64,000 nt of DNA from Salinirubellus salinus. GTDB lineage: Archaea; Halobacteriota; Halobacteria; Halobacteriales; Haloarculaceae. Where the stretch lies: assembly GCF_025231485.1 (NCBI RefSeq), contig NZ_CP104003.1, positions 1,550,001 through 1,614,000 of the forward strand. Direction: 5' to 3'. A model generated the notes under the pieces. That model did no database searches. It was not told the DNA's origin and was given only the letters and a program-made list of their open reading frames with translations. The position numbers and the translations under genes were made by a program. Positions 17,255 through 25,747 of this stretch are shown piece by piece (within the stretch, counting starts at the first letter, position 1; each line of letters starts with the position of its first letter).

Positions 17255-18445
17255 ATGGACCACGAGACGGACGTCGTCGTCGTCGGTGGGGGCGCGACGG
17301 GCGTCGGCGTCGCTCGCGACCTGTCGCTGCGCGGTGTCGACGTGACGCTGCTCGACCGGGACGGCCTCTCGGCGGGGACGACGGGCCACACCCACGGCGT
17401 CCTCCACTCCGGCGGTCGGTACGCGAACGACGACCCGGACGGTGCCCGCGAGTGCATCCGCGAGAACCGTGTCCTCCGGAACGTCGCGCCCGTCGCCGTC
17501 ACGGACACGGGGGGCCTCCTCGTCTCCTGCGAGGCCGACGACCCCGCGTACCTCGAGGAGAAGCGCGAGGCCTGCGAGGCGTGTGGCATCCCGACCGAGC
17601 GACTCGAGGGCGCGGCCCTCCGCGAGCGAGCGCCCGAACTCCCGGAGACGGTGCGGGCCGCCCTCGCCGTCCCGGACGCCGTCGTCCACCCCTCACCGCT
17701 GGTCGCGGCGACGGCGGGCGACGCGGCCGACCGGGGCGCACGCATCGAGACGCACACCCCCGTCACCGACCTCGTCGTCGAGGACGACACCGTCGTCGGC
17801 GTCGAGACGCCCGCGGGCACGGCCCGTGCGGCCCACGTCGTGAACGCGGCGGGCGCGTGGGCCGGGCAGGTGGCGTCGACGGCCGGCGCCGATCTCGAGA
17901 TGCACCCCTCGAAGGGCGTGATGGTGGTCGTCGACCGCGAGGCGTCGGCGGTGCTGAACCGCGCCCGCCCCCCGAGCGACGGCGACATCGTCGTCCCCGT
18001 CGGTGGGCGCGCCATCCTCGGGACGACGAGCGAGACCGTCGCGGACCCGGACGACTACCCGCGGGAGGGCGCGGCGACCGCGGCGATGGTCGAGGCTGCG
18101 CACGCGCTCCTCCCGGACCTGACCGAGGACGAGGTCGTCCGGTCGTACTGGGGGGTCCGCCCGATCCCCGCCGTCGCCGGCGAGGGGCGGGACGCCTCGC
18201 GCGGGTTCCTCGTGCGAGACCACGGCGAGACAGACGGCGTCGCCGGCCTGACCAGCGTCGTCGGGGGGAAGCTCACCACCCACAGGCTGATGGCCGAGGC
18301 GACGGCCGATCGGGTGTGCGAGGAACTGGGCGTCGACGCCGACTGCGAGACGGCCGAGACGCCGCTCCCCGACGACGCCGACCGGGTCGCGTCGCTCGTC
18401 GAGCGATACGACGCCGCCTCCCCCGCCGACGCGGACCGGCGGTAG
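17255..18445 (+). CDS. GlpA-like FAD-dependent glycerol-3-phosphate dehydrogenase, short form
   Basis: A 396-residue FAD oxidoreductase (DAO fold). The FAD loop is DVVVVGGGATGVGVARDLSLRGVDVTLLDRDGLSAGTTGHTHGVLHSGGRYA, very close to the N-terminus of GlpA, and the C-terminal flavin site is GLTSVVGGKLTTHRLMAEATADR. It should oxidise glycerol-3-phosphate to dihydroxyacetone phosphate and pass electrons to the membrane quinone pool. It stops soon after the catalytic domain, lacking the Cys-rich BFD [2Fe-2S]-like tail of full GlpA, and no glpB or glpC follows. It is divergent from the gamma-CA/glpK pair with an 85-base shared upstream region. The substrate call is likely but not certain. Confidence 0.8.
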   Translation: MDHETDVVVVGGGATGVGVARDLSLRGVDVTLLDRDGLSAGTTGHTHGVLHSGGRYANDDPDGARECIRENRVLRNVAPVAVTDTGGLLVSCEADDPAYLEEKREACEACGIPTERLEGAALRERAPELPETVRAALAVPDAVVHPSPLVAATAGDAADRGARIETHTPVTDLVVEDDTVVGVETPAGTARAAHVVNAAGAWAGQVASTAGADLEMHPSKGVMVVVDREASAVLNRARPPSDGDIVVPVGGRAILGTTSETVADPDDYPREGAATAAMVEAAHALLPDLTEDEVVRSYWGVRPIPAVAGEGRDASRGFLVRDHGETDGVAGLTSVVGGKLTTHRLMAEATADRVCEELGVDADCETAETPLPDDADRVASLVERYDAASPADADRR

Positions 18446-18473
18446 CCGGCGACGTCGGAGGACCGGCCGCCGC

Positions 18474-18671
18474 TCAGGGGTCGTGGCCGTGCCCTAGCGA
18501 GAGCGCGACGGCGTGGGCCGCGAGCAGCCCGACGAACAGGGCCAGCTCCCGACGACCGTCGAACCCGTCGGCGACCATCGGTAGGTAGGCGGACGGGAGG
18601 ACGACGGCGCTCCAGCACGCGACGCTCCTGAGCGGGACGGCCACGTCCGGGACGTTGCGGGACGGGTGCAT
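18474..18671 (-). CDS. Small two-span membrane protein, hypothetical
   Basis: A 65-residue protein with two hydrophobic stretches (about residues 10-32 and 42-58) and a short His/Gly/Asp tail. It lies in its own gap between the GlpA-like gene and the rhomboid gene. Alternative long frames across the same DNA are Arg-rich. No family recognised, and the start at ATG 18671 is the only one giving a membrane-like N-terminus. Confidence 0.5.
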   Translation of the reverse strand: MHPSRNVPDVAVPLRSVACWSAVVLPSAYLPMVADGFDGRRELALFVGLLAAHAVALSLGHGHDP

Positions 18672-18735
18672 ACACCGACTGGGAGCCGGGCCACCACGTT
18701 CGTTTCCCAGATTCCCCCGGACGCTCCCCCACGCG

Positions 18736-19338
18736 TCACCGTTCGGTCACGACCGGGCGGGCGTCCGGGCTCTGGAGCAGTCGACGCCGGCCGGCCAGCA
18801 GTCCCAGCAACAGGCCGGTGAAGTGGGCGACCAGCGCGAGTCCCGGCCCGGCCGTCGCGATGGTGAGCACCAGCGCGACGGCGACGTAGAGGCCGAGCGT
18901 GAGCGACCGGTCGAGACGCACTCGACGACCGACGGCCCCCACCGCGCGGTTCCCGGCCAGCGCGTACCCGAGCAGGGCGAACACCGCGCCCGAGGCGCCG
19001 ACGACCGCCGTCCCCCCCGCGAACAGCGCGGCGACGAGCAGTTCCGCCACGCCCGCGAGCGCCCCCGCGAGGAGGAAGAACGCGTGGAACCGGAGCGGGG
19101 TGGTTCCACGTTCGACGACGAGGCCGACGAGCACGAGCGCGAGGAGGTTCGCCACGAGGTGCGCCACCCCGACGTGGGCGTAGGTAGCGAGGACGAGCGT
19201 CCACGGCCGCACCCAGAGCGGGAGGGAGAGCGCGAACGCCCCCACGCCGACACCGAGGACGCCCAGCACGGACTGGACGACGAAGACGCCGAGACACGCG
19301 AGGGCCGTCTGGACCGTCGGTCGGTCGGTGAGCGACAC
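18736..19338 (-). CDS. Rhomboid-family intramembrane serine protease
   Basis: A 200-residue six-span membrane protein with rhomboid signatures. TYAHVGVAHLVANLLAL holds the H60-x3-N64 pair, VGASGAVFALLGY holds the catalytic Ser116 in GASG, and VAHFTGLLLGLLAG holds the catalytic His172 in the last span. Both residues of the Ser-His dyad are kept, so it should cleave membrane-embedded substrates. It starts with GTG 19338. The next gene upstream on the same strand is DUF368 (42 bases away), then aglB; they may be one transcription unit. Deletion of a rhomboid in Haloferax volcanii has been reported to affect glycosylated surface proteins, which makes the location next to aglB notable. Confidence 0.88.
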   Translation of the reverse strand: MSLTDRPTVQTALACLGVFVVQSVLGVLGVGVGAFALSLPLWVRPWTLVLATYAHVGVAHLVANLLALVLVGLVVERGTTPLRFHAFFLLAGALAGVAELLVAALFAGGTAVVGASGAVFALLGYALAGNRAVGAVGRRVRLDRSLTLGLYVAVALVLTIATAGPGLALVAHFTGLLLGLLAGRRRLLQSPDARPVVTER

Positions 19339-19380
19339 GACGGGAGGAGGCCCGCGAGCGAGATAGGCGTGGCGGCCTCG

Positions 19381-20373
19381 CTACAGGAGGTCCTCGGTGA
19401 AGTGGTCGAGCGCCAGCACCGCCCCCGCGCCGACGACGGCGGCGAGGACGAGTGGCGCGACGACGGCGGGCGTGAACTCCGGCGTGGCTCCGAGCACCCG
19501 TTCGGCCGGGAGGCGCAGCGCCCCCACCATCAGGCTCACGAGGAACGTGAGCGTCGCCGGGCGGTAGTGTTCGAGCGCCCACTCGATGACCCGCGAGATG
19601 GTGAGCAGGCCGACGACGGCGCCCGCGGCGAACGACGCGAGGACGGACCCGTCGGCCACGAGCGCCGAGGCGTCGAACGCGACGACGGCGTCGGTGAACT
19701 GCCGCAGCGACCGGACGACGTACTCGTACTGTCCGAGGACGAGCAGGAGGAACGACCCCGAGATGCCGGGGAGTATCATCGCCGAGATGGCGACGACGCC
19801 CGCGAGGAAGACGACCAGCGGCGTGTTCGGCAGGATGGCCGTCACCTCGCCCGTGAGGACGAACGCGAAGACGAAGCCGAAGACGGCCGCCGCGACGCGA
19901 CGCGGGGTGTTCACGTGGACCTCGCCGTAGAGGACGACGGCGCTCGCGGCGATGAGGCCGAAGAAGAACGCGAACGTGAGCGCGGTGTACTCGACGAGCG
20001 CCACCTCCAGCACCCGTGAGACGGTGATCAGCGCCGTGGCGACGCCGAGACCGAGCGAGACGAGGAACGCGAGGTCGAGCGCCCGGACCCGTCCGAGGAA
20101 CTCGGCGCGCCCGTCGGCGGTGTGGACGCCGAGCAGTGACCGCAACAGGTCGACGTCGAAGTCCGTGATGGCCGCGATGAGTCGCTCGTAGATACCCGCG
20201 ATGAGCGCGATGGTCCCGCCGGAGACGCCCGGGACCGCGTCCGCGGTCCCCATGGCCGTGCCCTTCAGGTAGACGACGAGGTAGTCCCGAAGGCCGTCGT
20301 CGGTGTCGAGTCGGGGGGTAGCGCCGGCGGTGTCCGTGCCGCCGTCACCGGCCGTCGGCGACTCGTCCGTCAC
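19381..20373 (-). CDS. DUF368 (PopT-like) polyprenyl-phosphate flippase candidate
   Basis: A 330-residue membrane protein of the DUF368 family. The family motif KGTAMGTADAVPGVSGGTIALIAGIYERL lies just before the first span, and its inverted-repeat partner VAISAMILPGISGSFLLLVLGQYEYV lies in the second half. About eight to nine spans follow. Bacterial DUF368 proteins (PopT) were shown to return undecaprenyl phosphate to the inner face of the membrane. Here GTG 20373 starts one base after the aglB stop codon, so this gene is tightly coupled to the oligosaccharyltransferase, and recycling of dolichyl phosphate after N-glycan transfer is a reasonable inference. The first 25 residues are acidic and likely disordered. 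Confidence 0.87.
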   Translation of the reverse strand: MTDESPTAGDGGTDTAGATPRLDTDDGLRDYLVVYLKGTAMGTADAVPGVSGGTIALIAGIYERLIAAITDFDVDLLRSLLGVHTADGRAEFLGRVRALDLAFLVSLGLGVATALITVSRVLEVALVEYTALTFAFFFGLIAASAVVLYGEVHVNTPRRVAAAVFGFVFAFVLTGEVTAILPNTPLVVFLAGVVAISAMILPGISGSFLLLVLGQYEYVVRSLRQFTDAVVAFDASALVADGSVLASFAAGAVVGLLTISRVIEWALEHYRPATLTFLVSLMVGALRLPAERVLGATPEFTPAVVAPLVLAAVVGAGAVLALDHFTEDLL

Positions 20374-20374
20374 G

Positions 20375-23300
20375 CTAGCCTCGCGTCGGTGCGACGACCG
20401 GCGGTCGCACGAGCGACGCCGTGTCGTTCGTGCTGGTGGTGTTGGTCGACGTGCTGTTCGTCCCGTCGGTGCTCGTCGAGTCGCTCGAGTTCGTGCTCGT
20501 GTCGGTCGTCGAGTCCGACGTGTTCGTGCTGTCCGTCCCGTTCGTGTTCGCGCCCTCGGGCTGGGAGAGCACCTGCTCCTCCATCGTCACCTGCACCGGG
20601 CCGTCCTCGGCACCGACGACCTGTCCCTCGCTCACGTCCACGCTGGCGAACGAACGCGTGATGTACGCCGACTCGTTGGCCGTCGGCTGGGTGCTGAACT
20701 GGTACGGACCCGTCGCCCGGACGCTGACGTTCGTGTAGCCGTTCTCCGGGCCGTACTCGTCGTAGCCCGTCGTGGAGTACGGGAGCACCATCTCGAACTG
20801 CCCGTCGGCGTCCGTCTCGGCGTGCTGGACGTAGGTGAAGTTCCCCGCGCCGCCGGGCACCTGCATCCGGACGCGCGCGGTGACCGTGGTGTCGGCCGGC
20901 CCCTCACCCTCGACGGTGGCGCCCTCGACGCGCTCGAACGTCTTGACCCACGGCTGGACGTTGATGGGCTGGAGCGCGTTCGGGTTCTGCTGTGTACGAG
21001 CGGCCTCCGTGAACCGGAAGATGCGACTCGCAGGGGTCTCGCTGGCCGTGTTCTGCGGGCTGGTGTCGACCAGCCGGTAGTGCTGGAGCGCGGGCAGGTC
21101 CGTCGGCGGCTCGCCGAGGACGCCACCCACCTGCGCGGTGCCGTCCTGCCGGACGAACTCCTCGGCCTCCGAGAGGTTACCGAACGCGCGGAGCGGCTGG
21201 TTGTTCGACGGCAGGACCGGGTACTGCTGGCCCTGGATGCTCGTCGTCTCCCAGTCGACGACGACCACCGTGCTGCCGAGCGCGCTGTTCGCGGACTCCG
21301 GCCCGACGGCGCTACCGTGGTGCTCGTAGAGTCGGGTGCGCATCGAGCGCATCCCGCGCTCGGTCTTCGCGGAGAACCCGAGCTGGAGGCTCCCCTGAGA
21401 CTGGACGAGTACCGGCTGCGAGAGTTCGCCCCCGGTCACGTCGTGCGCGGACTCCCAGGCCGCCGGCGCGGAGTACTTCCGCGTGCCGGCGAGCCCGAGC
21501 TGGTAGTCGAGCATCACGTAGCGGGTCTGCTCGCCACTCTCGCTCACGAGGACGCCACTCGCCTCAGTCTCGTTGGTCGCCAGCAGGAAGTTCGCCGCCT
21601 GCTCGGCGTTCTGCTGGAACGGGTTGGCGAACGCCGGCCGCTCGCCGAGCGTCGTGATCCAGTGGCCGTAGTCCCACCACGATATCACGCCGTAACTCCC
21701 CTCGGAGTAGGCGAAGTCGTCCTGTCGCGGGTACGTGCCGTAGTACTCGAGGAGTTCGCCCTCGTCGCCGGTCCCGTAGGCACCGACCTCGGGGGTCTCC
21801 GTGCTCATCCACGCCAGCGACTCGTCCCAGTTCTGGACGAGGCCGGGACCAGCCTGCTGGTCGGCCGACTGCATCGCGTTGGCGTAGGTACCGCCCGGCC
21901 GGTAGGTCATCGGCACGGTCAGCACCATCACGACGGCGAGGATGGTCAGCACCTGGTAGGCGCTGAGGTTCGAGACGTCGCGGGCGAGCGAGCCGAGGTC
22001 GACGAGGTCGAACACCCACGAGAAGAAGACGGCGTTCGCGCTCGCCACCGCGAGGACGAGGTAGTAGTCGAAGCGCTGCTGGGTCATCGTCGCCAGGAAG
22101 AGGAACACGCCCCAGACGGCGAGGAACAGGAACTTCGGGGCGAGTTCGCGGTCGGTCGCCGAGCGGTAGAGCGCCAGCACGAGGCCGGCGACGGCGGTGA
22201 AGAACGCGAGGCCGTAGGAGTCGTAGATGAACTGCGAGGGGTTCGACGGGGGCTGGGCCTCGCCGACGGTGAGTGCCGTCGCCGTGCTCGAGAGGCCGAC
22301 GACGCGGGTCACCTGCGTGCTGAAGAAGCCGAACACGTCGGGGAGCACGAGCGCGACGACGAACGCCGACCCGAACGCGAGGGTCAAGAGCGCGAGCGGG
22401 AACCCGCGCTTGTCGAGGTCACGGGCGTCCCAGACGCGGGCGCCGCCGGCGACGACGGCGGCGCCGGCGGCGAGTCCGAGGGCGAGCAACGGCTGGGCCA
22501 ACGAGAAGTTCGTCGCGCTCAGGCCGAACTCGCTGATGGGGACCAGCGCGAGGACGGCCGCGACGAGGCCGACGGTGACGCCGACGATACCGAGGTGGTC
22601 CGGACTGACGCCGCTGACGTACTGGAGGAGCATGGCGACGCCGAAGAAGACGCCGAGGATACCGACGAAGAAGACGCCCGGTGGCCACACCCAGATGTAG
22701 AGCGCGGCGGCGACGCCGGCCAGCCCGCTCCAGAGCAACGTCGGGCGGAGCGCGTCGAACTCGCCGGCGCGGAGGAGTTCCCAGGCGGGCTTGTCGCGCA
22801 TCGCCACGTCGATGGCGACCAGCAGCGCGAGCGCCGCCAGCGCCATGAACATCGTCTCGGCGACGTGGTGGTCGGCGAAGCCGACGAGCGAGCGGGTGAG
22901 GAACTGGCCGGGCGTGAGCGCGACGACGAGCGCCGCGACCAGCCCACCGACGCGGTTCGAGAGCCGCGCGCCGATGAGGTAGACCGGGACGATGACGAGC
23001 GCGCCCATCACGGCGGGCGTGAACAGGACGACCATCCGGATCTGCTCGGTGGTCGGGGAGCCGAGGCCGACGATCAGGGCGGCCAGCGCCATCAGCTGGT
23101 CGAACAGGGTGCCGAACTGGCCGACGCTCGTGCCCTCGGGGAAGCGGGTCCACGGGTCGAACGGCATCGTCGCGGGGAAGTTCCGGACGGTGTACTCGAC
23201 CATCCGGTAGTGGTACCAGGCGTCGTTGCCGGAGAAGAGCACCTGTCCGTCCACCTGGAACCGCTCCCAGTGGCGGGCGCGGACCCAGAGCATGAACGCG

Positions 23301-23410
23301 AACATCGCCCCCAGCAGGGGGACGTGGTACACCTCACGGAGGCTGTCGAGAGCGCCGTCGAGGCCCTCGATGCGCTCCGAGAGCGACTCGGACTCGGAGG
23401 GTTGACTCAT
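20375..23410 (-). CDS. aglB: Dolichyl-phosphooligosaccharide-protein glycosyltransferase AglB (STT3)
   Basis: A 1011-residue archaeal oligosaccharyltransferase that moves a lipid-linked glycan to Asn in N-x-S/T sites on the outer face of the membrane. The first external loop has the metal-binding GNDAWYHYR, a second DxD-like site is GFADHHVAET, and the sequon-recognition motif is SWWDYGHWITT. About 13 spans are followed by a large extracellular domain. The last 60 residues are almost all Asn, Ser, Thr, Asp and Gly, and contain several N-x-S/T sites themselves. ATG 23410 fits the leaderless pattern with CTTATGCG 26 bases upstream. It is followed by DUF368 with a one-base gap and is divergent from an AglG-type gene. 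Confidence 0.95.
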   Translation of the reverse strand: MSQPSESESLSERIEGLDGALDSLREVYHVPLLGAMFAFMLWVRARHWERFQVDGQVLFSGNDAWYHYRMVEYTVRNFPATMPFDPWTRFPEGTSVGQFGTLFDQLMALAALIVGLGSPTTEQIRMVVLFTPAVMGALVIVPVYLIGARLSNRVGGLVAALVVALTPGQFLTRSLVGFADHHVAETMFMALAALALLVAIDVAMRDKPAWELLRAGEFDALRPTLLWSGLAGVAAALYIWVWPPGVFFVGILGVFFGVAMLLQYVSGVSPDHLGIVGVTVGLVAAVLALVPISEFGLSATNFSLAQPLLALGLAAGAAVVAGGARVWDARDLDKRGFPLALLTLAFGSAFVVALVLPDVFGFFSTQVTRVVGLSSTATALTVGEAQPPSNPSQFIYDSYGLAFFTAVAGLVLALYRSATDRELAPKFLFLAVWGVFLFLATMTQQRFDYYLVLAVASANAVFFSWVFDLVDLGSLARDVSNLSAYQVLTILAVVMVLTVPMTYRPGGTYANAMQSADQQAGPGLVQNWDESLAWMSTETPEVGAYGTGDEGELLEYYGTYPRQDDFAYSEGSYGVISWWDYGHWITTLGERPAFANPFQQNAEQAANFLLATNETEASGVLVSESGEQTRYVMLDYQLGLAGTRKYSAPAAWESAHDVTGGELSQPVLVQSQGSLQLGFSAKTERGMRSMRTRLYEHHGSAVGPESANSALGSTVVVVDWETTSIQGQQYPVLPSNNQPLRAFGNLSEAEEFVRQDGTAQVGGVLGEPPTDLPALQHYRLVDTSPQNTASETPASRIFRFTEAARTQQNPNALQPINVQPWVKTFERVEGATVEGEGPADTTVTARVRMQVPGGAGNFTYVQHAETDADGQFEMVLPYSTTGYDEYGPENGYTNVSVRATGPYQFSTQPTANESAYITRSFASVDVSEGQVVGAEDGPVQVTMEEQVLSQPEGANTNGTDSTNTSDSTTDTSTNSSDSTSTDGTNSTSTNTTSTNDTASLVRPPVVAPTRG

Positions 23411-23432
23411 TGGTCGAAACACCGGGAAAACG

Positions 23433-23440
23433 CGCATAAG
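23433..23440 (-). promoter_or_regulatory. TATA-like box of aglB
   Basis: Minus strand CTTATGCG, preceded by AAAAGG, lies about 26 bases before ATG 23410. It is in the 146-base gap shared with the divergent glycosyltransferase gene. Confidence 0.55.
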
Positions 23441-23556
23441 CCTTTTGTCATCGGCGCGCGCTCCGTCTCGGCCGCCAGACTCTTGAGGCTCCGATCGCCG
23501 TGCGACGCCCCCGAAGCGAAAACGGTAGGGTGGCGGGTCCAGACCCCCCGGTAAGG

Positions 23557-24510
23557 ATGCGCGTCTCCGTCGTCCTCTGTACGCACACGCTGGACCGCTA
23601 CGAGCACCTCCGGGAGGCGGCCCGGTCGGTCCAGCGGGGCACCTACGACGACTGGGAGCTGGTCCTCGTCAGCGACGGCAACCCCGAGGTGGCCGAGCGG
23701 ATGCACGAGGAGTTCGCCGCCGAGCGCGAGGTCGGCGACGCGGTGGTCCACGAGAACGACGAGAACCTCGGCCTGCTCGGCGCCCGGAACAACGGCGCTC
23801 GGATCGCGTCGGGCGACGTGGTCGCCTTCCTCGACGACGACGCTATCGCCGACGAGCGCTGGCTGGAACTGCTCGTCGCGGCCTACGAGGAGCGCGACCC
23901 CGTCGCCGTCGGTGGCCGGATGGTCCCCGCGTGGGTCGCCGGCAAACCCGCGTACCTCCCCGCGGAGTTCTACTGGCTCGTCGGCGTGACCCACCGTGGC
24001 TTCGGGCCGGACGGCGGCTGGGACGGCTGGACCACCGCGGGCGAGGTGCGCAACACGAAGGGGTCGAACATCTCCTTCCGCGCCGAGGTGTTCGAGTCGC
24101 TCGACGGCTTCGAGACGGACATCGGGGGCCGGAAGGGCGACAACCACCTGCAGGGCGGCGAGACCGAACTCTGTGCCCGGATGCGCGCCGAGTACGGCGA
24201 GGGCGTCTGGTACGTCCCCGAGGCCGAGGTCGCGCACAAGGTGTTCGAGTACCGGACCGAACCGCGCTGGCTCCTTGAACGCGCGTTCTGGCAGGGCTAC
24301 TCGAAACGCGGGATGGAGCACTTCGTCCCCGAGTCCGCGGGCGAGGAGGACGCGTTCCTCGCTGACCTGTTGACCGAGTTCGTGCCCCGTCGACTCCGGT
24401 CGCTCGTCCGTCGTCCCTCGACGGCGAAGCTATCGCAACTCCTGTTCCTCGGCCTGTTCACGGCGTTCGTGGGGGTCGGCTACCTCTACGGCGCGACGAA
24501 GTGGCGGTAG
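23557..24510 (+). CDS. AglG-type family 2 glycosyltransferase (glucuronosyl/hexuronosyl transfer)
   Basis: A 317-residue GT-A protein. It begins MRVSVVLCTHTLDRYEHLREAARSVQRGTYDDWELVLVSDG, then has the DxD-type site VVAFLDDDAIADERWL and the acceptor loop GGETELCARMRAEYG. A hydrophobic segment near the C-terminus (LSQLLFLGLFTAFVGVGYLYG) anchors it in the membrane. This layout matches Haloferax AglG, which adds glucuronic acid to glucosyl-dolichyl phosphate during N-glycan assembly. Position next to aglB supports this. ATG 23557 begins the first strand; an in-frame ATG 19 codons earlier gives an Arg-rich leader and is rejected. The exact sugar is not readable. Confidence 0.85.
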   Translation: MRVSVVLCTHTLDRYEHLREAARSVQRGTYDDWELVLVSDGNPEVAERMHEEFAAEREVGDAVVHENDENLGLLGARNNGARIASGDVVAFLDDDAIADERWLELLVAAYEERDPVAVGGRMVPAWVAGKPAYLPAEFYWLVGVTHRGFGPDGGWDGWTTAGEVRNTKGSNISFRAEVFESLDGFETDIGGRKGDNHLQGGETELCARMRAEYGEGVWYVPEAEVAHKVFEYRTEPRWLLERAFWQGYSKRGMEHFVPESAGEEDAFLADLLTEFVPRRLRSLVRRPSTAKLSQLLFLGLFTAFVGVGYLYGATKWR

Positions 24511-24550
24511 CGGGCCAACGGTCTTTGTCGTCGGGTCCGAACCGGCCGTC

Positions 24551-25690
24551 ATGTCCTTCCGACTGACCCCCGAACAGGAGGCCATCCGCGACGCCGTCCG
24601 GGAGTTCGGCGAGCGCGAGATTCGGCCGGTCGCCAGCGAGTACGAGGCCAAGGAGCGCTACCCCGAGGAACTCCGCCAGCAGGCGGCCGACCTGGACCTC
24701 GTCGCGCCGCACGTCCCCGAGGCGTACGGTGGGGCCGGGATGGACGCCGTCTCGACCATCGTCGTCACCGAGGAACTGTGGCGGGCCGACCCCGGCGTGG
24801 GCGGGGCCATCGCGGCCGCCGACTTCGGGACCGGGATGATACACGACTACGGCGAGGAGTGGATGAAAGAGGAGTGGCTCCCGGCCATCACGGGCGGGGA
24901 GACGCCCATCGCCACCTGCATCTCGGAGCCGGCCCACGGCTCGAACGTGGCGGGGATGGAGACCCGTGCCGAACGCGACGGCGACGAGTGGGTCGTGAAC
25001 GGCGAGAAGATGTGGATCACGAACGGTACCGTCGCGGACGTGGCAATCGTCATGGCCAAGACTGACCCCGAGGCGGGTCACCGCGGCATCACCGCGTTCC
25101 TCACGGAGACCGACGTGCGGGGCTACGAGGCCAGCCGCATCGACAACAAGCTCGGCATCCGGGCGCAGGACACCGCCGAGGTCCACCTCGACGACCTGCG
25201 CATCCCCGAGGGGAACGTCGTCGGCGAGGTGGGTCGCGGGTTCTACCAGTTGATGCAGTTCTTCGCGCCCGCACGCGCCGACGTGGCCGCGCAGGCGACG
25301 GGCGTCGCGCAGGCCGCGTTCGAGGCCGCCCGCGACTACGCCGGGGAGCGCGAACAGTTCGACCAGCCCATCGCCGAGTTCCAGGCCATCCGGCACAAGC
25401 TCGCGGAGATGGCGACCAGCATCGAGGCGGGCCGGTCGCTCGCCTACCGGGCCGGCACGGCCATCGACGGGGGGGACGACGCGCTGGCCACCCGGCTGGC
25501 GTCGATGGCGAAACTGTTCTGCTCGGAGCACGCCGTCGACGTGGCCGACGAGGCCCTGCAGGTGTTCGGGGGTGCCGGGTACGTCTCGGACCACCCCGTC
25601 GAGCGTTACTACCGCGACGCGCGCATCACGAAGATCTACGACGGGACCTCGGAAATCCAGAAGAACATCATCGCGGACGACCTGCTGTAG
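24551..25690 (+). CDS. Acyl-CoA dehydrogenase
   Basis: A 379-residue FAD enzyme with the three acyl-CoA dehydrogenase domains. The FAD/substrate segments are ATCISEPAHGSNVAGMETRAERDGDEWVVNGEKMWITNG and the C-terminal QVFGGAGYVSDHPVERYYRDARITKIYDGTSEIQ. It desaturates an acyl-CoA at C2-C3 and passes electrons to an electron-transfer flavoprotein. In most short- and medium-chain members the catalytic base is the Glu of YEGT; here the same place reads YDGT, an Asp. That may change activity or move the base elsewhere as in isovaleryl-CoA dehydrogenase. ATG 24551 is certain from the conserved start. It stands alone between aglG-like and MOSC genes. Confidence 0.9.
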   Translation: MSFRLTPEQEAIRDAVREFGEREIRPVASEYEAKERYPEELRQQAADLDLVAPHVPEAYGGAGMDAVSTIVVTEELWRADPGVGGAIAAADFGTGMIHDYGEEWMKEEWLPAITGGETPIATCISEPAHGSNVAGMETRAERDGDEWVVNGEKMWITNGTVADVAIVMAKTDPEAGHRGITAFLTETDVRGYEASRIDNKLGIRAQDTAEVHLDDLRIPEGNVVGEVGRGFYQLMQFFAPARADVAAQATGVAQAAFEAARDYAGEREQFDQPIAEFQAIRHKLAEMATSIEAGRSLAYRAGTAIDGGDDALATRLASMAKLFCSEHAVDVADEALQVFGGAGYVSDHPVERYYRDARITKIYDGTSEIQKNIIADDLL

Positions 25691-25747
25691 CGGGGACCCG
25701 TCTCACGGGTGGGAAACGGCTAACTCCGTCGAGGCGAACCCCCCGGC

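Noticed and set aside
15214-18588. Open frame of 1124 codons on the plus strand across glpK and neighbours
   Set aside because: It runs antisense to glpK and the hexapeptide gene and out of frame through the GlpA-like gene; composition is not protein-like and no motif is seen.
20303-23554. Open frame of 1083 codons antisense to aglB
   Set aside because: Shadow of a GC-rich gene. Its translation is dominated by Arg, Glu, Asp, Val and His without domain motifs, while the minus strand has a complete AglB.
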